From contig DATNBU010000033.1 of NCBI GenBank assembly GCA_035571835.1, positions 62,001 through 126,000 of the forward strand: 64,000 nt of DNA, given 5' to 3'. The stretch comes from Candidatus Limnocylindrales bacterium (lineage in GTDB: Bacteria > Desulfobacterota > Binatia > UBA1149 > CAITLU01). Shown here piece by piece: positions 1-10,100 of the stretch. Position 1 is the stretch's first letter, and every line of letters begins with the position of its first letter. Below the pieces are notes generated by a model. The model ran no database searches, was not told the DNA's origin, and saw only the letters and a program-made list of their open reading frames with translations. The position numbers were made by a program, and so were the translations under genes.

Positions 1-598
1 CAACTTCATCGGCGCCGGCTACGCGGACCACGACGACTTTCTCGCCAACGCCGAAGAGCTCGCCGCGCGCGTGCCGATCCGGCACCGCCGCTGGATACTG
101 CAGCACAACTACCTGTGCACCGAGGATCATGCGCGCCGCTACGCCGGGCTCGGCTTCGTGGTCACGACCAGCATGTCGTTCTCGTGCGCGAAGGGAGACC
201 TGTTCGAGAAACGCATCGGCTCGCATGTCTGGAAAGACCTGATTCCGCTGCGGCGGCTTCTCGATGCGGGTCTTACGGTCGCGGGCGGAAGCGACTGGGG
301 ACCGAAGAACATCTTCGAGCACATCGCGCTCGCCGAGACGCACGAGTTCTGGGGCAGCGGCCGGCGCAACGACGGACCGGCGCAGAAGATCGGCCGCGAA
401 GACGCGTTGCGGATGTGGACATGCGACGCGGCAAGCGCACTCGGCTGGGAAGGCGTCGGGTCGCTCGCACCCGGCAATCACGCCGATCTCATCGTCGTCG
501 ACCGCGATACGCTCACGTGCCCCACCGAAGACCTGGCCGCGACGAAAGTCCTGCGTACGGTCCTCGGCGGCGAGGTCGTGCACGACACGATGACCTGA
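1..598 (+). CDS. Amidohydrolase family protein, C-terminal part (5' end outside the window)
   Basis: The reading frame is open from base 2 and ends at TGA 596-598; the start lies before the window, so about 198 C-terminal residues are visible. The fragment has the hallmarks of a YtcJ-like metal-dependent amidohydrolase: a HNYLC segment on a late barrel strand, then GGSDWGPKN carrying the late metal-binding aspartate, and an LAPGNHADLIVVD stretch, which is the usual C-terminal beta-sandwich return of this family. Such enzymes hydrolyse C-N bonds of amides or cyclic ureas; the substrate cannot be told. It converges with the methyltransferase gene on the other strand, 3 nt away. Confidence 0.85.
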   Translation, partial: NFIGAGYADHDDFLANAEELAARVPIRHRRWILQHNYLCTEDHARRYAGLGFVVTTSMSFSCAKGDLFEKRIGSHVWKDLIPLRRLLDAGLTVAGGSDWGPKNIFEHIALAETHEFWGSGRRNDGPAQKIGREDALRMWTCDAASALGWEGVGSLAPGNHADLIVVDRDTLTCPTEDLAATKVLRTVLGGEVVHDTMT

Positions 599-601
599 TC
601 G

Positions 602-1726
602 TCAGGATTCGAGCTCGGCGATGGTCTCGACGTGCTCGGTGTACGGGAACAGCGCGTACGGCGTCAGCCGCCGCAGCCGAAGGCTTCCGGCGCTGACGAG
701 CTCGCCAACGTCGCGGCGCAGAGACTCCGGATCGCAGCTCACGTAAAGCAGCTGCTGCGGCGGCTTCGCCCGAAGCTGCGCGACGAGAGCCGCATCGAGC
801 CCCTTGCGCGGCGGATCGACGATCACCGTCGATGCTCCGGCCAGCACACCGATGGCCGCACCCGCTTCGCCGGCGACAACCTTGGTTTTTCTTCGCAGGT
901 CCCGGCCAAGCGCATCGAGGCCGAGCTCGAGCCCGCGCAACCCGTGCGGGCTGACCTCGTTGAACCGCACTTCGCGCGAACGTGCGACCAGCCCGAGCCC
1001 GATCGCACCGACGCCGCAGTAGAGCTCGGCCACCACACGATCGGCAGGCACGCGCGAATGCACGTCGGCAACCATCCGGTCGGCGACGTCGAGGTTGCTC
1101 TGGCCGAACGCGCCGGCCGGGAAGAACACGACCGTGCCGCCGATCGTCTCGCGCACGGCTTCGCTGCCGTGCAGCAGTCGCCATTCCGCACCGAAAATCG
1201 CGTTGGTACGCTCAGCGTTCCCGTTCCACCACAGACCTTGAATCCGGGGGCCGATCGCTGCGATGAGCTGGCCGGCCATCGGCCGCATCGATTGTTCGTC
1301 GCGATCGTTGGCGACCAGAACGATCTGGAGCATGCCCGAGCTTCGCTCGACGACGATCTGCACGTACCGCAGAAGGCCGACATGAGGCCGGTCCGCATAC
1401 GGAGCCGCGCCGCTGGCGCGAATAGCCGCGCGAATCGCGCGTGCCGCGTCGTTGATCGCCGGATGATGGATTGTACACGACGGGATGTCGGCGATGCGGT
1501 GAGATCCTTCCTGGAAGATACCGAGCTTCGGAGACGACGCGCGGCCGCGGACGGCAAGGCGTGCCCGAACCCGGAACGCGGTCGGCGCTCCTTCGACGAC
1601 CGCATCGAGCGCGGCGCCGGATCCGGCAGCGATCTCGCGAAGGATCGCAAGCGCGCTGTCGGCGATCCCGCGCTCGCCGTAGCGAGGACAGCCGGGACAC
1701 GGCGGCCGGTGCGTGCACGGGATCAT
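602..1726 (-). CDS. Class I SAM-dependent RNA (uracil-5-)-methyltransferase, RlmD/RumA family
   Basis: 374 aa. The C-terminal half has the family signatures: ELYCGVGAIGLGL (SAM-binding loop), VDPPRKGLD, and YVSCDPESLRRDV with the catalytic cysteine. These place it among enzymes that methylate C5 of uracil in rRNA or tRNA. The N-terminus begins with a cysteine cluster (C4, C10, C13; CTHRPPCPGC) that probably helps hold an Fe-S cluster, as in RumA. The N-terminal TRAM RNA-binding domain of RumA is absent, so the protein is shorter than E. coli RumA. Which uridine it modifies cannot be decided from sequence. The ATG at 1726 places the cysteine motif at the extreme N-terminus, which fits. Confidence 0.85.
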   Translation of the reverse strand: MIPCTHRPPCPGCPRYGERGIADSALAILREIAAGSGAALDAVVEGAPTAFRVRARLAVRGRASSPKLGIFQEGSHRIADIPSCTIHHPAINDAARAIRAAIRASGAAPYADRPHVGLLRYVQIVVERSSGMLQIVLVANDRDEQSMRPMAGQLIAAIGPRIQGLWWNGNAERTNAIFGAEWRLLHGSEAVRETIGGTVVFFPAGAFGQSNLDVADRMVADVHSRVPADRVVAELYCGVGAIGLGLVARSREVRFNEVSPHGLRGLELGLDALGRDLRRKTKVVAGEAGAAIGVLAGASTVIVDPPRKGLDAALVAQLRAKPPQQLLYVSCDPESLRRDVGELVSAGSLRLRRLTPYALFPYTEHVETIAELES

Positions 1727-1792
1727 CGGGTCGCCTGCGTAGAGAGCTTTTCGGCGCTATCGATAATCTCAGCAATAGTGTACCCGGCTCGC

Positions 1793-1957
1793 ATGATCGA
1801 GAGCGACATCCACTGCGGCCTGTGCGTCCCGATGTGTCCCGTCGCCCGCCTCGACGACGCAGCAGCGAAAGACGCCCTGTCCGGCGACGCCGTCGGCGCC
1901 CGCATCCGCGACTTGCAGGCTCCGGCCGGCGAGCCGTCGGGGCACGTATGGCGATGA
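1793..1957 (+). CDS. Small hypothetical protein with CxxCxxxCP motif
   Basis: A possible 54-aa protein starting ATG 1793. It contains CGLCVPMCP near the N-terminus, a spacing like a partial 4Fe-4S ferredoxin motif, followed by an acidic/alanine-rich tail. Two things support it as real: third codon positions are nearly all G or C, as in neighbouring genes, and its TGA (1955-1957) overlaps the ATG (1954) of the hydrolase in an ATGA coupling arrangement. No strong ribosome-binding site is visible. Only one cysteine cluster is present, so it could not build a normal ferredoxin alone. It may equally be the leftover N-terminus of a larger Fe-S protein. Confidence 0.4.
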   Translation: MIESDIHCGLCVPMCPVARLDDAAAKDALSGDAVGARIRDLQAPAGEPSGHVWR

Positions 1958-2574
1958 CTGCCGAAACCTCGATCCGCTTTCGCAGTGGTGCGATCGATCT
2001 CGCCGGACGGCTTGCCTCGGTGCCGAACGCCGCACTCGGGTGCGTCGTCTGCCATCCGCATCCTCTTTATGGCGGAGACATGGAGAGCTCGGTCGTCGTA
2101 GCGATCTCGCAAGCGCTTGCCGGCGCCGGCGTCTCGACGCTGCGTTTCGATTTTCGCGGCGCCGGCGCGAGCGGCGGCGTCCATGGCGGCGGCATTCCCG
2201 AGATCGACGATGCGCGCGCCGCGGTCGATGCGCTCGCCGCAGCGACCGGCCTTTCGCGCATCGCGGTTGCCGGCTATTCGTTCGGCGGCTTTGTCGCGAT
2301 GAACCTGGCCGCAACCGACGATCGCATATGCGCCGTCGCCGCCGTATCTCCCCCGATTGCGATGCCGGGTTTCGAGCTGACGGCGTCCATTGCAGCGCCG
2401 ATGCTGCTCGTGGCCGGCGACCGCGACTCGTACTGCCCCGTGCACAAGCTCTCGCAGTTCGCCGCTGGCGACGATCGAGCGAAAACGATCATTCTTACGG
2501 GCGCAGATCATTTCTTCGCGGGCCGCGAGGGCGAAGTCGCCCGGGTTGTCAGCGATTTCCTCTCGAACAGCTGA
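1954..2574 (+). CDS. Alpha/beta hydrolase, dienelactone hydrolase-like
   Basis: 206 aa from ATG 1954; an in-frame ATG at 1948 is the alternative. The HPHPLYGG segment, the DFRGAGAS turn, the GYSFGG nucleophile elbow (catalytic Ser), VAGDRD (acid residue) and GADHFF (catalytic His) occur in the order expected for the fold. This is the small cytosolic type close to YpfH/DUF-type serine hydrolases with no lid domain. It overlaps the stop of the small cysteine ORF by 4 nt, suggesting joint translation. The substrate is unknown. Confidence 0.85.
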   Translation: MTAETSIRFRSGAIDLAGRLASVPNAALGCVVCHPHPLYGGDMESSVVVAISQALAGAGVSTLRFDFRGAGASGGVHGGGIPEIDDARAAVDALAAATGLSRIAVAGYSFGGFVAMNLAATDDRICAVAAVSPPIAMPGFELTASIAAPMLLVAGDRDSYCPVHKLSQFAAGDDRAKTIILTGADHFFAGREGEVARVVSDFLSNS

Positions 2575-2717
2575 TCGGACGATTGCCGCGGCGGCTTCAC
2601 GTGCGACTGGCGTTCAGCGCACGGTTGCGATTGATGCCAAGAAGCCGCTCAACAGCGGGGGCGAGGGGTCTTGCGCATGAGCGGCATACTTGGCAAAGGT
2701 TTCGCGGAGGCCGCCGC

Positions 2718-3089
2718 ATGGTGCATCCCGTTACGAACATTCTTCGCCCCTTCGAATCCAAACCGGAAACCGAAGTGCTCGAGACTTTTGCGGCGACCGA
2801 CCATTTCCTGTTCGAGCGCGTCGTGTCGTGCGGACACTCCACGCCGGCAGGAATGTGGATGGACCAGCCCCGCGACGAGTGGGTCGTGCTGCTCTCGGGC
2901 TCGGCGCGTCTTCGCTTCCAGACCGGCGACGAAGTGGTCGAGCTCAAGCCCGGCGACGCGCTGAAGATTCCGGCGCACTGCCGGCATCGGGTCGACTGGA
3001 CGACTCCTGAAGAGGAGACCGTCTGGCTGGCCCTGCACTACGACAACGCCAGCGAGGACGAAGAAGACCTCGAGATGGCTACCAACTAG
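2718..3089 (+). CDS. Cupin domain protein
   Basis: 123 aa. The centre has the cupin pattern: the DEWVVLLSGSARL strand, then ELKPGDALKIPAHCRHRVDW, whose second motif supplies a histidine and the PGD turn. A typical first motif HxH is missing (QPRDEW instead), so metal binding through the standard set is doubtful. The start ATG 2718 is preceded by GGAGG about 8 nt upstream. The tail is strongly acidic (SEDEEDLE). It lies 143 nt after the hydrolase on the same strand and may be transcribed with it. Function is not known beyond the fold. Confidence 0.85.
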   Translation: MVHPVTNILRPFESKPETEVLETFAATDHFLFERVVSCGHSTPAGMWMDQPRDEWVVLLSGSARLRFQTGDEVVELKPGDALKIPAHCRHRVDWTTPEEETVWLALHYDNASEDEEDLEMATN

Positions 3090-3146
3090 TCGGATTTTCG
3101 GGGCGGCGCCTGTCGCCGCCAATCCCGGCGTTCCCTGCCAGGAACG

Positions 3147-3788
3147 TCAGGGCATCCCGATGCGTGCCACGATCGCGAAGAAGTGGCAGGTGCTGCCGCC
3201 CATCACGAACAGGTGCCAGACCGAATGCGCGTACGGGCGGTGCGACAGGAACACGCAGGCCCCGAGTACGTAGGAAGCACCTCCGGCGAGCACGAGCGTG
3301 GTCGTCGTCGGCGGCAGCGAGGCCAATAGCGGCCTCGCAGCGAAGATCGCCACGAAGCTCATCGTCATGTAGGTCGCCATCGACAGGTACTTCATCCGGC
3401 CGGTGAAGAAGTATTTGAAGACGACCCCGGCGATGGCCATCGTCCAGACCACCGAGAACATGATCCATCTGGTGCTGCCGACAAGGGTCAGCAGCACGAG
3501 CGGAGTGTACGTGCCCGCAATGAGCACATAGATCGCGCAGTGGTCGAAGACCTGGAGCCGGCTCTTGGTCGGCGGATGCGACGCGGCGTGATAGAGCGTC
3601 GAGGACAGGTAGACGAGGATCAGCGAGGCGCAGTAGATGACGACACTCGGAACCTGCAGCGGATTCTGGCTGGCCCAGGCCATGCCGACGAGCGCGATCG
3701 CACCGGCGATGCTCGCGAGGAGCCCCGCGCCGTGGGTCACACAGTTGATGATTTCTTCGCGCCGGTGGCGCTCGGGAAGCCGGCTCAC
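3147..3788 (-). CDS. Hemolysin III / PAQR family membrane protein
   Basis: 213 aa with about seven hydrophobic helices. Family signatures are visible: NCVTHGAGL in helix 1, SSTLYHAASH (first metal-site histidine region), DHCAIYVLIAGTYTPL, and the C-terminal SVWHLFVMGGSTCHFFAI. These histidines and the Asp form the zinc site of the PAQR superfamily (YqfA/hemolysin III). Despite the name, hemolytic activity is not established for most members; a membrane hydrolase or homeostasis role is likely. The short cytosolic N-terminus (RLPERHRREE) is typical. Confidence 0.92.
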   Translation of the reverse strand: MSRLPERHRREEIINCVTHGAGLLASIAGAIALVGMAWASQNPLQVPSVVIYCASLILVYLSSTLYHAASHPPTKSRLQVFDHCAIYVLIAGTYTPLVLLTLVGSTRWIMFSVVWTMAIAGVVFKYFFTGRMKYLSMATYMTMSFVAIFAARPLLASLPPTTTTLVLAGGASYVLGACVFLSHRPYAHSVWHLFVMGGSTCHFFAIVARIGMP

Positions 3789-3935
3789 TTTTCCCCCATC
3801 CCCTTTCCGTTCTCGTCCTCGCGGCGCGCGTGACGAAGCACGGACCGCCGGCGGCCGCGGAATCTACCCCGGTTCGGACCGCGCCGTAAAGGGACTGTCC
3901 GCCGATTTCCGGATTCCCATGCGAATGACGCCGGC

Positions 3936-5036
3936 ATGAGGCAGCGCCTTGTCCTGGTCGGCGCGGGCCACACGCACGTCCTGGTGCTTCGGCGCTGGAT
4001 CGATACGCCGGTGGACGCCGACGTCACGATCGTCACCGCACGCGAGGATTCGACGTACTCCGGCATGGTTCCGGGCGTGATTGCCGGAAATTACCGCATC
4101 GAGGATGCCCGCATCGCGGTGCGACCACTCGCCGGCCGCGCGCGAGCCGCCGTCATCATCGAAACAGCCCAGCGCGTCGATCCCGAACGGCGCGTCATCC
4201 AGCTTTCGACTGGGGCCGAGCTTGCCTACGACGTCGCAAGCCTCGATGTCGGTTCGGCCGTGCGCGGGCTCGATACTCCCGGCGTTCGTGAGCACGCGAT
4301 CGCGACCCGGCCGATCGACGACTTCGACGAGCGCGTGCAGCGGCGCATCGATGGTCTCGGCAAAGCGCGGCTCCGCATCGCCGTGGTCGGAGGAGGCGCT
4401 GCCGGTGTGGAAGTATCGTTCGTCATGAGGGCGCGGCTCGCAGCGCAGCGCATCTCCGCCGCGATCACGCTCGTCTGCGGAAAAGACGGGCTGCTTCCCG
4501 GTTACGGCTCGCGAGCGCAGCGGCTCGTCATGCGCGAGGCGTCGAAACGGGGAATCACAATCGATCGGTCGGCAGACGTCGAGCGAGTCGACGGCGACGG
4601 AGCGCTGCTCTTCGGCCGGCGCGTGGAGGCGGATCTCGTGGTGTGGGCGACCGGGCCGGCCGCTCCCGCGCTGATCGCCGCATCTCCGCTTCCGCACGAC
4701 AGCCATGGCTTCGTGAGCGTTGCACCGACGCTTGCGGTTGCGGGAACGCGAGCGCTGTTTGCCGCCGGCGATTGCGCGACGATCGACGGAGCCGAGTGGG
4801 TTCCGAAAGCCGGCGTGCACGCGGTGCGCGAAGCGCCGCTGCTCGAGAAGAATCTGCGTGCGGCGATCGCCGGTGCGGCGCTCGAAGAATACGTGCCGCA
4901 GCGCAGTTTCCTGTCGCTGCTGAATCTCGGAGACGATCGCGCGATTGCGACGAAGTGGGGCCTTGCGGTGTCCGGACGGATGGCGTGGCGTCTCAAGGAC
5001 AGGATCGATCGCGGATTCGTGCGTCAGTTCCGCTAA
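3936..5036 (+). CDS. FAD-dependent pyridine nucleotide-disulphide oxidoreductase (NDH-2-like)
   Basis: 366 aa. The N-terminal FAD loop is GAGHTHVLVL, followed by YSGMVPG. This pair of motifs is characteristic of the flavoprotein family found alone or fused to selenophosphate synthetase (SelD), related to type II NADH dehydrogenases. A second Rossmann loop VVGGGAAGVE (near residue 150) binds NAD(P)H, and FAAGDCA near the C-terminus contacts FAD. No redox-active CxxC is present. The gene ends by overlapping the convergent peptidase gene by 4 nt. No selD is in the window, so a link to selenium metabolism is only a family-level hint. Confidence 0.85.
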   Translation: MRQRLVLVGAGHTHVLVLRRWIDTPVDADVTIVTAREDSTYSGMVPGVIAGNYRIEDARIAVRPLAGRARAAVIIETAQRVDPERRVIQLSTGAELAYDVASLDVGSAVRGLDTPGVREHAIATRPIDDFDERVQRRIDGLGKARLRIAVVGGGAAGVEVSFVMRARLAAQRISAAITLVCGKDGLLPGYGSRAQRLVMREASKRGITIDRSADVERVDGDGALLFGRRVEADLVVWATGPAAPALIAASPLPHDSHGFVSVAPTLAVAGTRALFAAGDCATIDGAEWVPKAGVHAVREAPLLEKNLRAAIAGAALEEYVPQRSFLSLLNLGDDRAIATKWGLAVSGRMAWRLKDRIDRGFVRQFR

Positions 5037-5881
5037 CGCGCGGACGCGGCCGCCCACCGCTGATGATGCGGCAGGCTGTCGTCGAGATAGTAGGCGGTCT
5101 CTTCGGTCACGACGAGGATCTCTTCGAACTTCGAACCGGTCGCACCACGCGCGACGTGCGGCTCGACCGCCCAGAGACCCGGCTGCAGCGGGCAATCCGA
5201 CTGGCGCGTGTTGTTCCAGTTCGGAGTGAAATCCGCCGCGAGATTGGCCGCAACGAAGCCGTAGGCAAAGAAGTAACTGACCGGCAGCGGCGCAAGGCCC
5301 CAGATCCGCTGCGAGCCGAGCCAGCCGCCCGCGCTTCGCGTGATGCGGTGCGCGAGCACGCGGCCGATGTGCTTCTTGTGGCAGTTCTCGAATCCGGCCG
5401 ACGTGATCATCGCGTCGATCTCGCGCGCAACGCCGCGCATGTTCGCGCGCCCGGTGGCACGCTCGAGAATGTGCTTGCGGCAAGCTTCGAGCAGGCGATC
5501 GGCCTCGCCGAACGTCGCAGGGTCCGCAGCGGGGCGCGGTACCGCATAGGAACAGTCGATCATGTAGCCGTCGAAGATCGGCGCCGCGTCCACGATCACT
5601 GCGTCCTCGTCCGCAAGCACGCGGTCGGTCGGAAGCGCGCCGAGCTCGCCGAAATCGCCCGGGTACGTGCTGCGCTCGCCGAACAATGCGACCGGCACGT
5701 GGAAGTAGCTCTCGACGCCCTGACGCTTGAACGCGCGGCGCAGAGCCCGCGTGGCTTCCTTCTCGGTGATGCCGGCGCGCAGGCCATCGGCGACCTCGAC
5801 CAGCGTCGCATAGACCTGGCGCTGCAACGTGCGGAACTTCTGGAGCTGTTCGTGCGTGAAGTCGGTGGTTTGAACCCACAT
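5033..5881 (-). CDS. M24 family metallopeptidase (Xaa-Pro aminopeptidase/methionine aminopeptidase fold)
   Basis: 282 aa. The pita-bread fold metal ligands can be followed in order: VDAAPIFDGYMIDCSY gives the two aspartates, HKKHIGRVLAH the histidine region, LWAVEPHV the first glutamate and KFEEILVVTEE the last. The protein is only the catalytic domain; there is no N-terminal creatinase-like domain. That size suits a methionine-aminopeptidase-like or small Xaa-Pro peptidase, but the substrate pocket cannot be read. It is convergent with the flavoprotein gene (4-nt overlap). Confidence 0.8.
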   Translation of the reverse strand: MWVQTTDFTHEQLQKFRTLQRQVYATLVEVADGLRAGITEKEATRALRRAFKRQGVESYFHVPVALFGERSTYPGDFGELGALPTDRVLADEDAVIVDAAPIFDGYMIDCSYAVPRPAADPATFGEADRLLEACRKHILERATGRANMRGVAREIDAMITSAGFENCHKKHIGRVLAHRITRSAGGWLGSQRIWGLAPLPVSYFFAYGFVAANLAADFTPNWNNTRQSDCPLQPGLWAVEPHVARGATGSKFEEILVVTEETAYYLDDSLPHHQRWAAASAR

Positions 5882-6089
5882 GTCGATTTGTCTCCGCCGG
5901 CTCGCTCAGCCGGCCACCTCTTTGCGCGCGTGCCGTCACCGCGGCTGCTACGTTCGAGTTTCCTTAGAGTCAAGGAGCGTAGCGAAATGCACCGGTTGCA
6001 TCGGTCCGACGTGCGAGGTCTTAGGTGGCCGGACCTGTTGCGCTCCGGGCGCAGGAACGTCCGCGAAATCCGACTGGAGGAGATCTCCG

Positions 6090-6701
6090 ATGAAAATCTA
6101 CACCGACGCCGTCGGCGCCCCGAATCCGAGGAAGCTGCGCGTGTTCTGCGCCGAGAAAGGCATCTCCATTCCGCACCAGGTCGTCGACCTCATGAGCGGA
6201 GAGAACCGCCAGCCCGAGTTTGCGAAGAAGAACCCGATGATGGGTCTTCCGGTTCTCGAGCTCGACGACGGCTCGTATCTGAGCGAATCGCTCTCGATCA
6301 TGGAATATCTCGAAGAGCTGCACCCGGATCCGCCGATGATCGGCACCAATCCCGTCGAGCGCGCACGCACGCGCGAGGCGGAGCGCATCTGCGAGCTCGG
6401 CGTGATGGCGTCGATCGGAACGATCTTCCAGAACACCAGCCCGTTCTTTGCGGGGCGCATCAAGCAGTCGGCCGATGCAGCCGAGAACGCGCGCGGAAGG
6501 CTTGCGCAGGTGCTGGCGGTCGTCGACGCGCGCATCGGGTCGCAGCCGTTCGTGGCGGGCTCGCGGCCGACGATCGCCGACTGCACGCTGATCGCAGCCT
6601 GCGGATTCGCAGGCTTCGCGGGCGTCGAGCTCGATCCGAAGCTCGAGAACCTGGCGCGCTGGCACGCGGATTTTCAGAAGAGGCCGAGCGCGTCGGCGTA
6701 A
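6090..6701 (+). CDS. Glutathione S-transferase
   Basis: 203 aa, full length for a cytosolic GST. The thioredoxin-like N-terminal domain begins MKIYTDAVGAPNPRKLRVF and contains the cis-proline NPMMGLPVLEL and the ESLSIMEYLEEL glutathione-binding segment. The all-helical C-terminal domain contains the conserved N-capping motif SRPTIADCTLIA. The active-site region has no cysteine, and a serine/tyrosine type assignment is uncertain. The start is ATG 6090 because GGAGGAG lies 6-8 nt upstream. It likely conjugates glutathione to electrophiles in the cytosol. Confidence 0.9.
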   Translation: MKIYTDAVGAPNPRKLRVFCAEKGISIPHQVVDLMSGENRQPEFAKKNPMMGLPVLELDDGSYLSESLSIMEYLEELHPDPPMIGTNPVERARTREAERICELGVMASIGTIFQNTSPFFAGRIKQSADAAENARGRLAQVLAVVDARIGSQPFVAGSRPTIADCTLIAACGFAGFAGVELDPKLENLARWHADFQKRPSASA

Positions 6702-6774
6702 AGACCTGCGCGCTCGCCGCGCTGTTTCGCCATTTCGATCCTGGCGGATGCCGTGCCTTCACGGGCACGGCGTC

Positions 6775-7083
6775 TTACGGCGTGTGGCCGTACAGGCGTT
6801 CGCACGCCGCATAGCAGTCCGCTGCGCCGCCCGAATCTTTGCAGTCGCGCTCGCACGACGCCTGATCGACGACGCTGCGCCGGGGCAGCGGCGAAACGAT
6901 CCCCGTACCCGTCGGTAGCATCCGCAGGAACAGACCGGCGACCAATCCGGACGCAGCGGTCCCGACGAGGATCAGCAGGAACAACGCGGGAATCGCCGCG
7001 AGCGCCCACTTGACCATCAGGATGACCATCGAAATGAAAGGGATCCGGACGTCCCTTACCACCACGGGTTGCAACTCGAGCAT
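6775..7083 (-). CDS. Small single-pass membrane protein with C-terminal cysteine pairs
   Basis: 102 aa. There is one long hydrophobic stretch at about residues 17-55, which could be one or two helices. A short tail follows with four cysteines in the pattern CERDCKDSGGAADCYAAC. The paired CxxxC spacing suggests a helical-hairpin disulphide motif if the tail is outside the membrane. A good ribosome-binding site (AAGGAAG) precedes the ATG at 7083. I do not recognise a family. Confidence 0.65.
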   Translation of the reverse strand: MLELQPVVVRDVRIPFISMVILMVKWALAAIPALFLLILVGTAASGLVAGLFLRMLPTGTGIVSPLPRRSVVDQASCERDCKDSGGAADCYAACERLYGHTP

Positions 7084-7176
7084 TCAGGCTTCCTTTGGCA
7101 CAAGGCCTTCATGGCCGCGCTCTCGCGCAGACCTGCGACAGGCCTGTTCGATGCCAGCAACCGCGCGCATTCGCGA

Positions 7177-10100
7177 TCAGTTGCAGCTCGGAAGTGCCTC
7201 CGTCGCCAGATACCACGCCTCGAGCGTCGAGAACGTCGTCGTCTGCGGGAAGTCGCCCTTCCAGAGGTTCAGGTACGTGAGCTTTGCGTGCGGCATCGTC
7301 GGCGATCCGCCGGCAAAACCAGAACCGTTGTCGCAGAGGCGGCCCGACCACGGAAACGAGCTCCACGAGCTGAACGAATAGTGCGCCGCATGGCAGCCGC
7401 GGCATGCGCGCGCGTAGACGTCGTCGTGAAGGTCGGATTCGTCGCCCGGCTGGCCGATGTCGTCGTCCCATGCGGTCGGACGCCACGGCGTGAATGTTCC
7501 GCTGACGAGATTGTTGCCGTACCAGCCCTTGATCAGGTCGCGGATCGGATCGACCGGCTTGGTATACAACACGATCTGGTTGAGCTTGCGGATGTCGGCC
7601 GCCTGCGACGCGAGCGACGCGGCCGCCGGAAACTTGTACGTGTCGGTATCGAACGGCAGGAAAGACGAGAAGCCTGACTCCTCGCGCGTAAGCTTCGAAA
7701 TGAGGTCCTGGCGCAGCAGGTAGCCTGCATCGGTCGGCGACGTATCGGTCGCGTCGATGCCGGCAAGCACGAGACCTGGCTGGTTCAGGCCGTCGACGAT
7801 GTTGTCGACGTTCGTCGACTGACCCGAATCGCCCGGCCAGTCGCCGCCGTGACAGTTCATGCACAGCTCGGGAACGCTCTTGTTGCCGCAGCCGTCCAGA
7901 TTCGCCGCCGTCAGCCTTTTGCCCGCCGCCGTCCGTCCGTTGTAGACGAAGAACTTGGTGATCGCGCCGAGCTGGCCGAAGCCTTCGACCGGGCCGAACT
8001 CCATCGCGACCGTGCCGTACGCGTTGGGCGGATTGACGAGCGGATTGGCCACGAAATTGATCTGCCCCTGGTAGGCAAGGTCGGCATTCTGCGGATCGTT
8101 AGTCGGATAGTTGAAGCAGTGGTCGGTCGTGTAGTTGGTGACGTAGCACGCGACCGTGGACGGATAGAGGTTGAAGAGCTTCGAATACTCGGCAACCAGC
8201 GGCGATGCGAGGATGTCCGAGCGAAGCGCTTCGACCAGGCTCTGGGATGAGGTTCTCGCCTCGATCGGCCTTTCCGCGATGATCGAGCTCCACGACGTGA
8301 CGCGGCAGTGCATCTCGCGGCCGAAGCCGAGATCGTTGCTGTTGAGATACCACGCGCTGACGACGTCGGGCCCGAGACCGGTCGTGCTGAACCCGTTCTT
8401 CTGCCACCAGCCGCCGAGCGTCATGCGCTTGCACTTGCCCATCGGATCGGTGCCCGCGTCGACGATGCCGTCGCAGTTCATGTCGATGCAGTCGGGATCG
8501 ACCAGGTTGTAGTACAGGCACGCGTCGCCGGCGCTGTTGCGCGACGGGTTGCGGTATTTGTAGCTGAGGAAGTCCGACAGGCCGCCGCTCGGCGTAGGAA
8601 CGCCTGCCGTATAGCCGAGCCCGCACAGGAATTTCTGCAGCTTCACCGGTCCGATGCACGGACTGGTGATCGGGCCGATGTTGATCGGGCCGATCGTCGC
8701 GACGAGGGTTTCGATGCCGCCCTTCGCATCGCTTGCCCACAGATTGACCTGCTGCATGTTCGAATCGCTGCCCATCTGCCAGTCGACCTGGGCGCCGCTC
8801 GCGCGCCGGTCGTCGGCGAGCGCACCGCCCACGAACTTTCCGTTGCCGCGCGTGATCTCCCAGCGGTACTCGAGCGGATCGTCGTCGGTGAACGATGCGT
8901 GCAGCGTGACGACGTCACCGGCATCTACGGTGGAAGGATCCGTCACGGGCTGACCCTGATCGTCGGTCATGTCCACGGTCCCGCCGCTCGGCAAATCGTT
9001 CGTGGTGTCGATGATGACAGGACTCGTCGAAAGCGGCGGTGAGCCGAGATCGACGGAGACGTTTTCGGTTCCGCAGTCTGCGTGAAGCGTCTGAGCGCCG
9101 GAGAGCGGGACGGCAACCACGAAATCGCCGGTAGGAGACACCGGCGTTCGCTCACCGCTTGCGGGCTGTCCGGTCGGAGAGACGACCACGCCGCCGCGAA
9201 GCGCAAAGTCGGCAACGGTCGAGGCCTCGAAGCACGGGCTTGCGTCTACCCGCCGGACGCGGCCGGTGACGACCTGTTCGTTTGCGCCGAGCGGGAAATC
9301 GAGAGCGCGGTCGCCGAAGTAGACCGGCCCCAGCCCGACATCCACGAGCTCCGGCGAGCACGAAATGACGCCGCCCCGGCTCAGGCAAATCTCCACACGC
9401 TGGAGCGGGCGCACTCCGACGTCGATGCGTCCGTAGGCGTCGGAAACCATCTGCCCGATGATCTGGTGCTGCTCGTTTCGCACAACGGCGTGGACGCTCG
9501 ACGCGCCGACCTTTGCCGTCATGCTTCCGGGAACGTTGATCTCGATGCGGCCGATGACGCGACCTGACACGCCGAGGTGCGTCAGGGAGATCACGACGGC
9601 TGCTCCCGCCGCTCTGGCCTCGCGGAGCAGGCAGCCGCTCACGCTCGCCGCCGTACGGTCGGCCGCAACCGATGGACACGCACCGAGCTCGGCGATCGCG
9701 GTCGCATCACAGGAGCCGGCTACCTTGTCGACGATCTTTGTCGACGCAGCGTCGAGCTCGAGCTGTGTCAGCGCGATGCAGGCTTCGACGATGTGCGAAG
9801 TTTCGCCGGTTACGGTCTTCCCGGCATCTTCGCGGTCCTGGCAGGAAGACCCGAGTTTCTTGAAGGAGATCAGCAGCCCTTTTCTCAGCGCCGCGTCGAG
9901 TGCGGACTGGCAATGCAGGGCTGCGTCACTCGGCGCGGCTCCGCCGCCGGCGCTCGAAGCTGTATGAAGCGAATCGATGAGATCGTCCACGAGCCGATCG
10001 ATCTCGCTTCGAAGTGCAGGAAAGAGCGCAGCAAGCGGCGCGAGCGACAAGCCCGCGGGCCGAGGCTCCGACAGCTGCTCGCTCGTCATCGTGCCGCACG

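Noticed and set aside
3864-5939. Long open frame (691 codons) on the minus strand, and another of 723 codons on the plus strand at 4643-6814
   Set aside because: Both run antisense or out of frame across well-identified genes (flavoprotein, M24 peptidase, GST), are Arg-rich and low in hydrophobic order, as is usual for GC-rich shadow frames.
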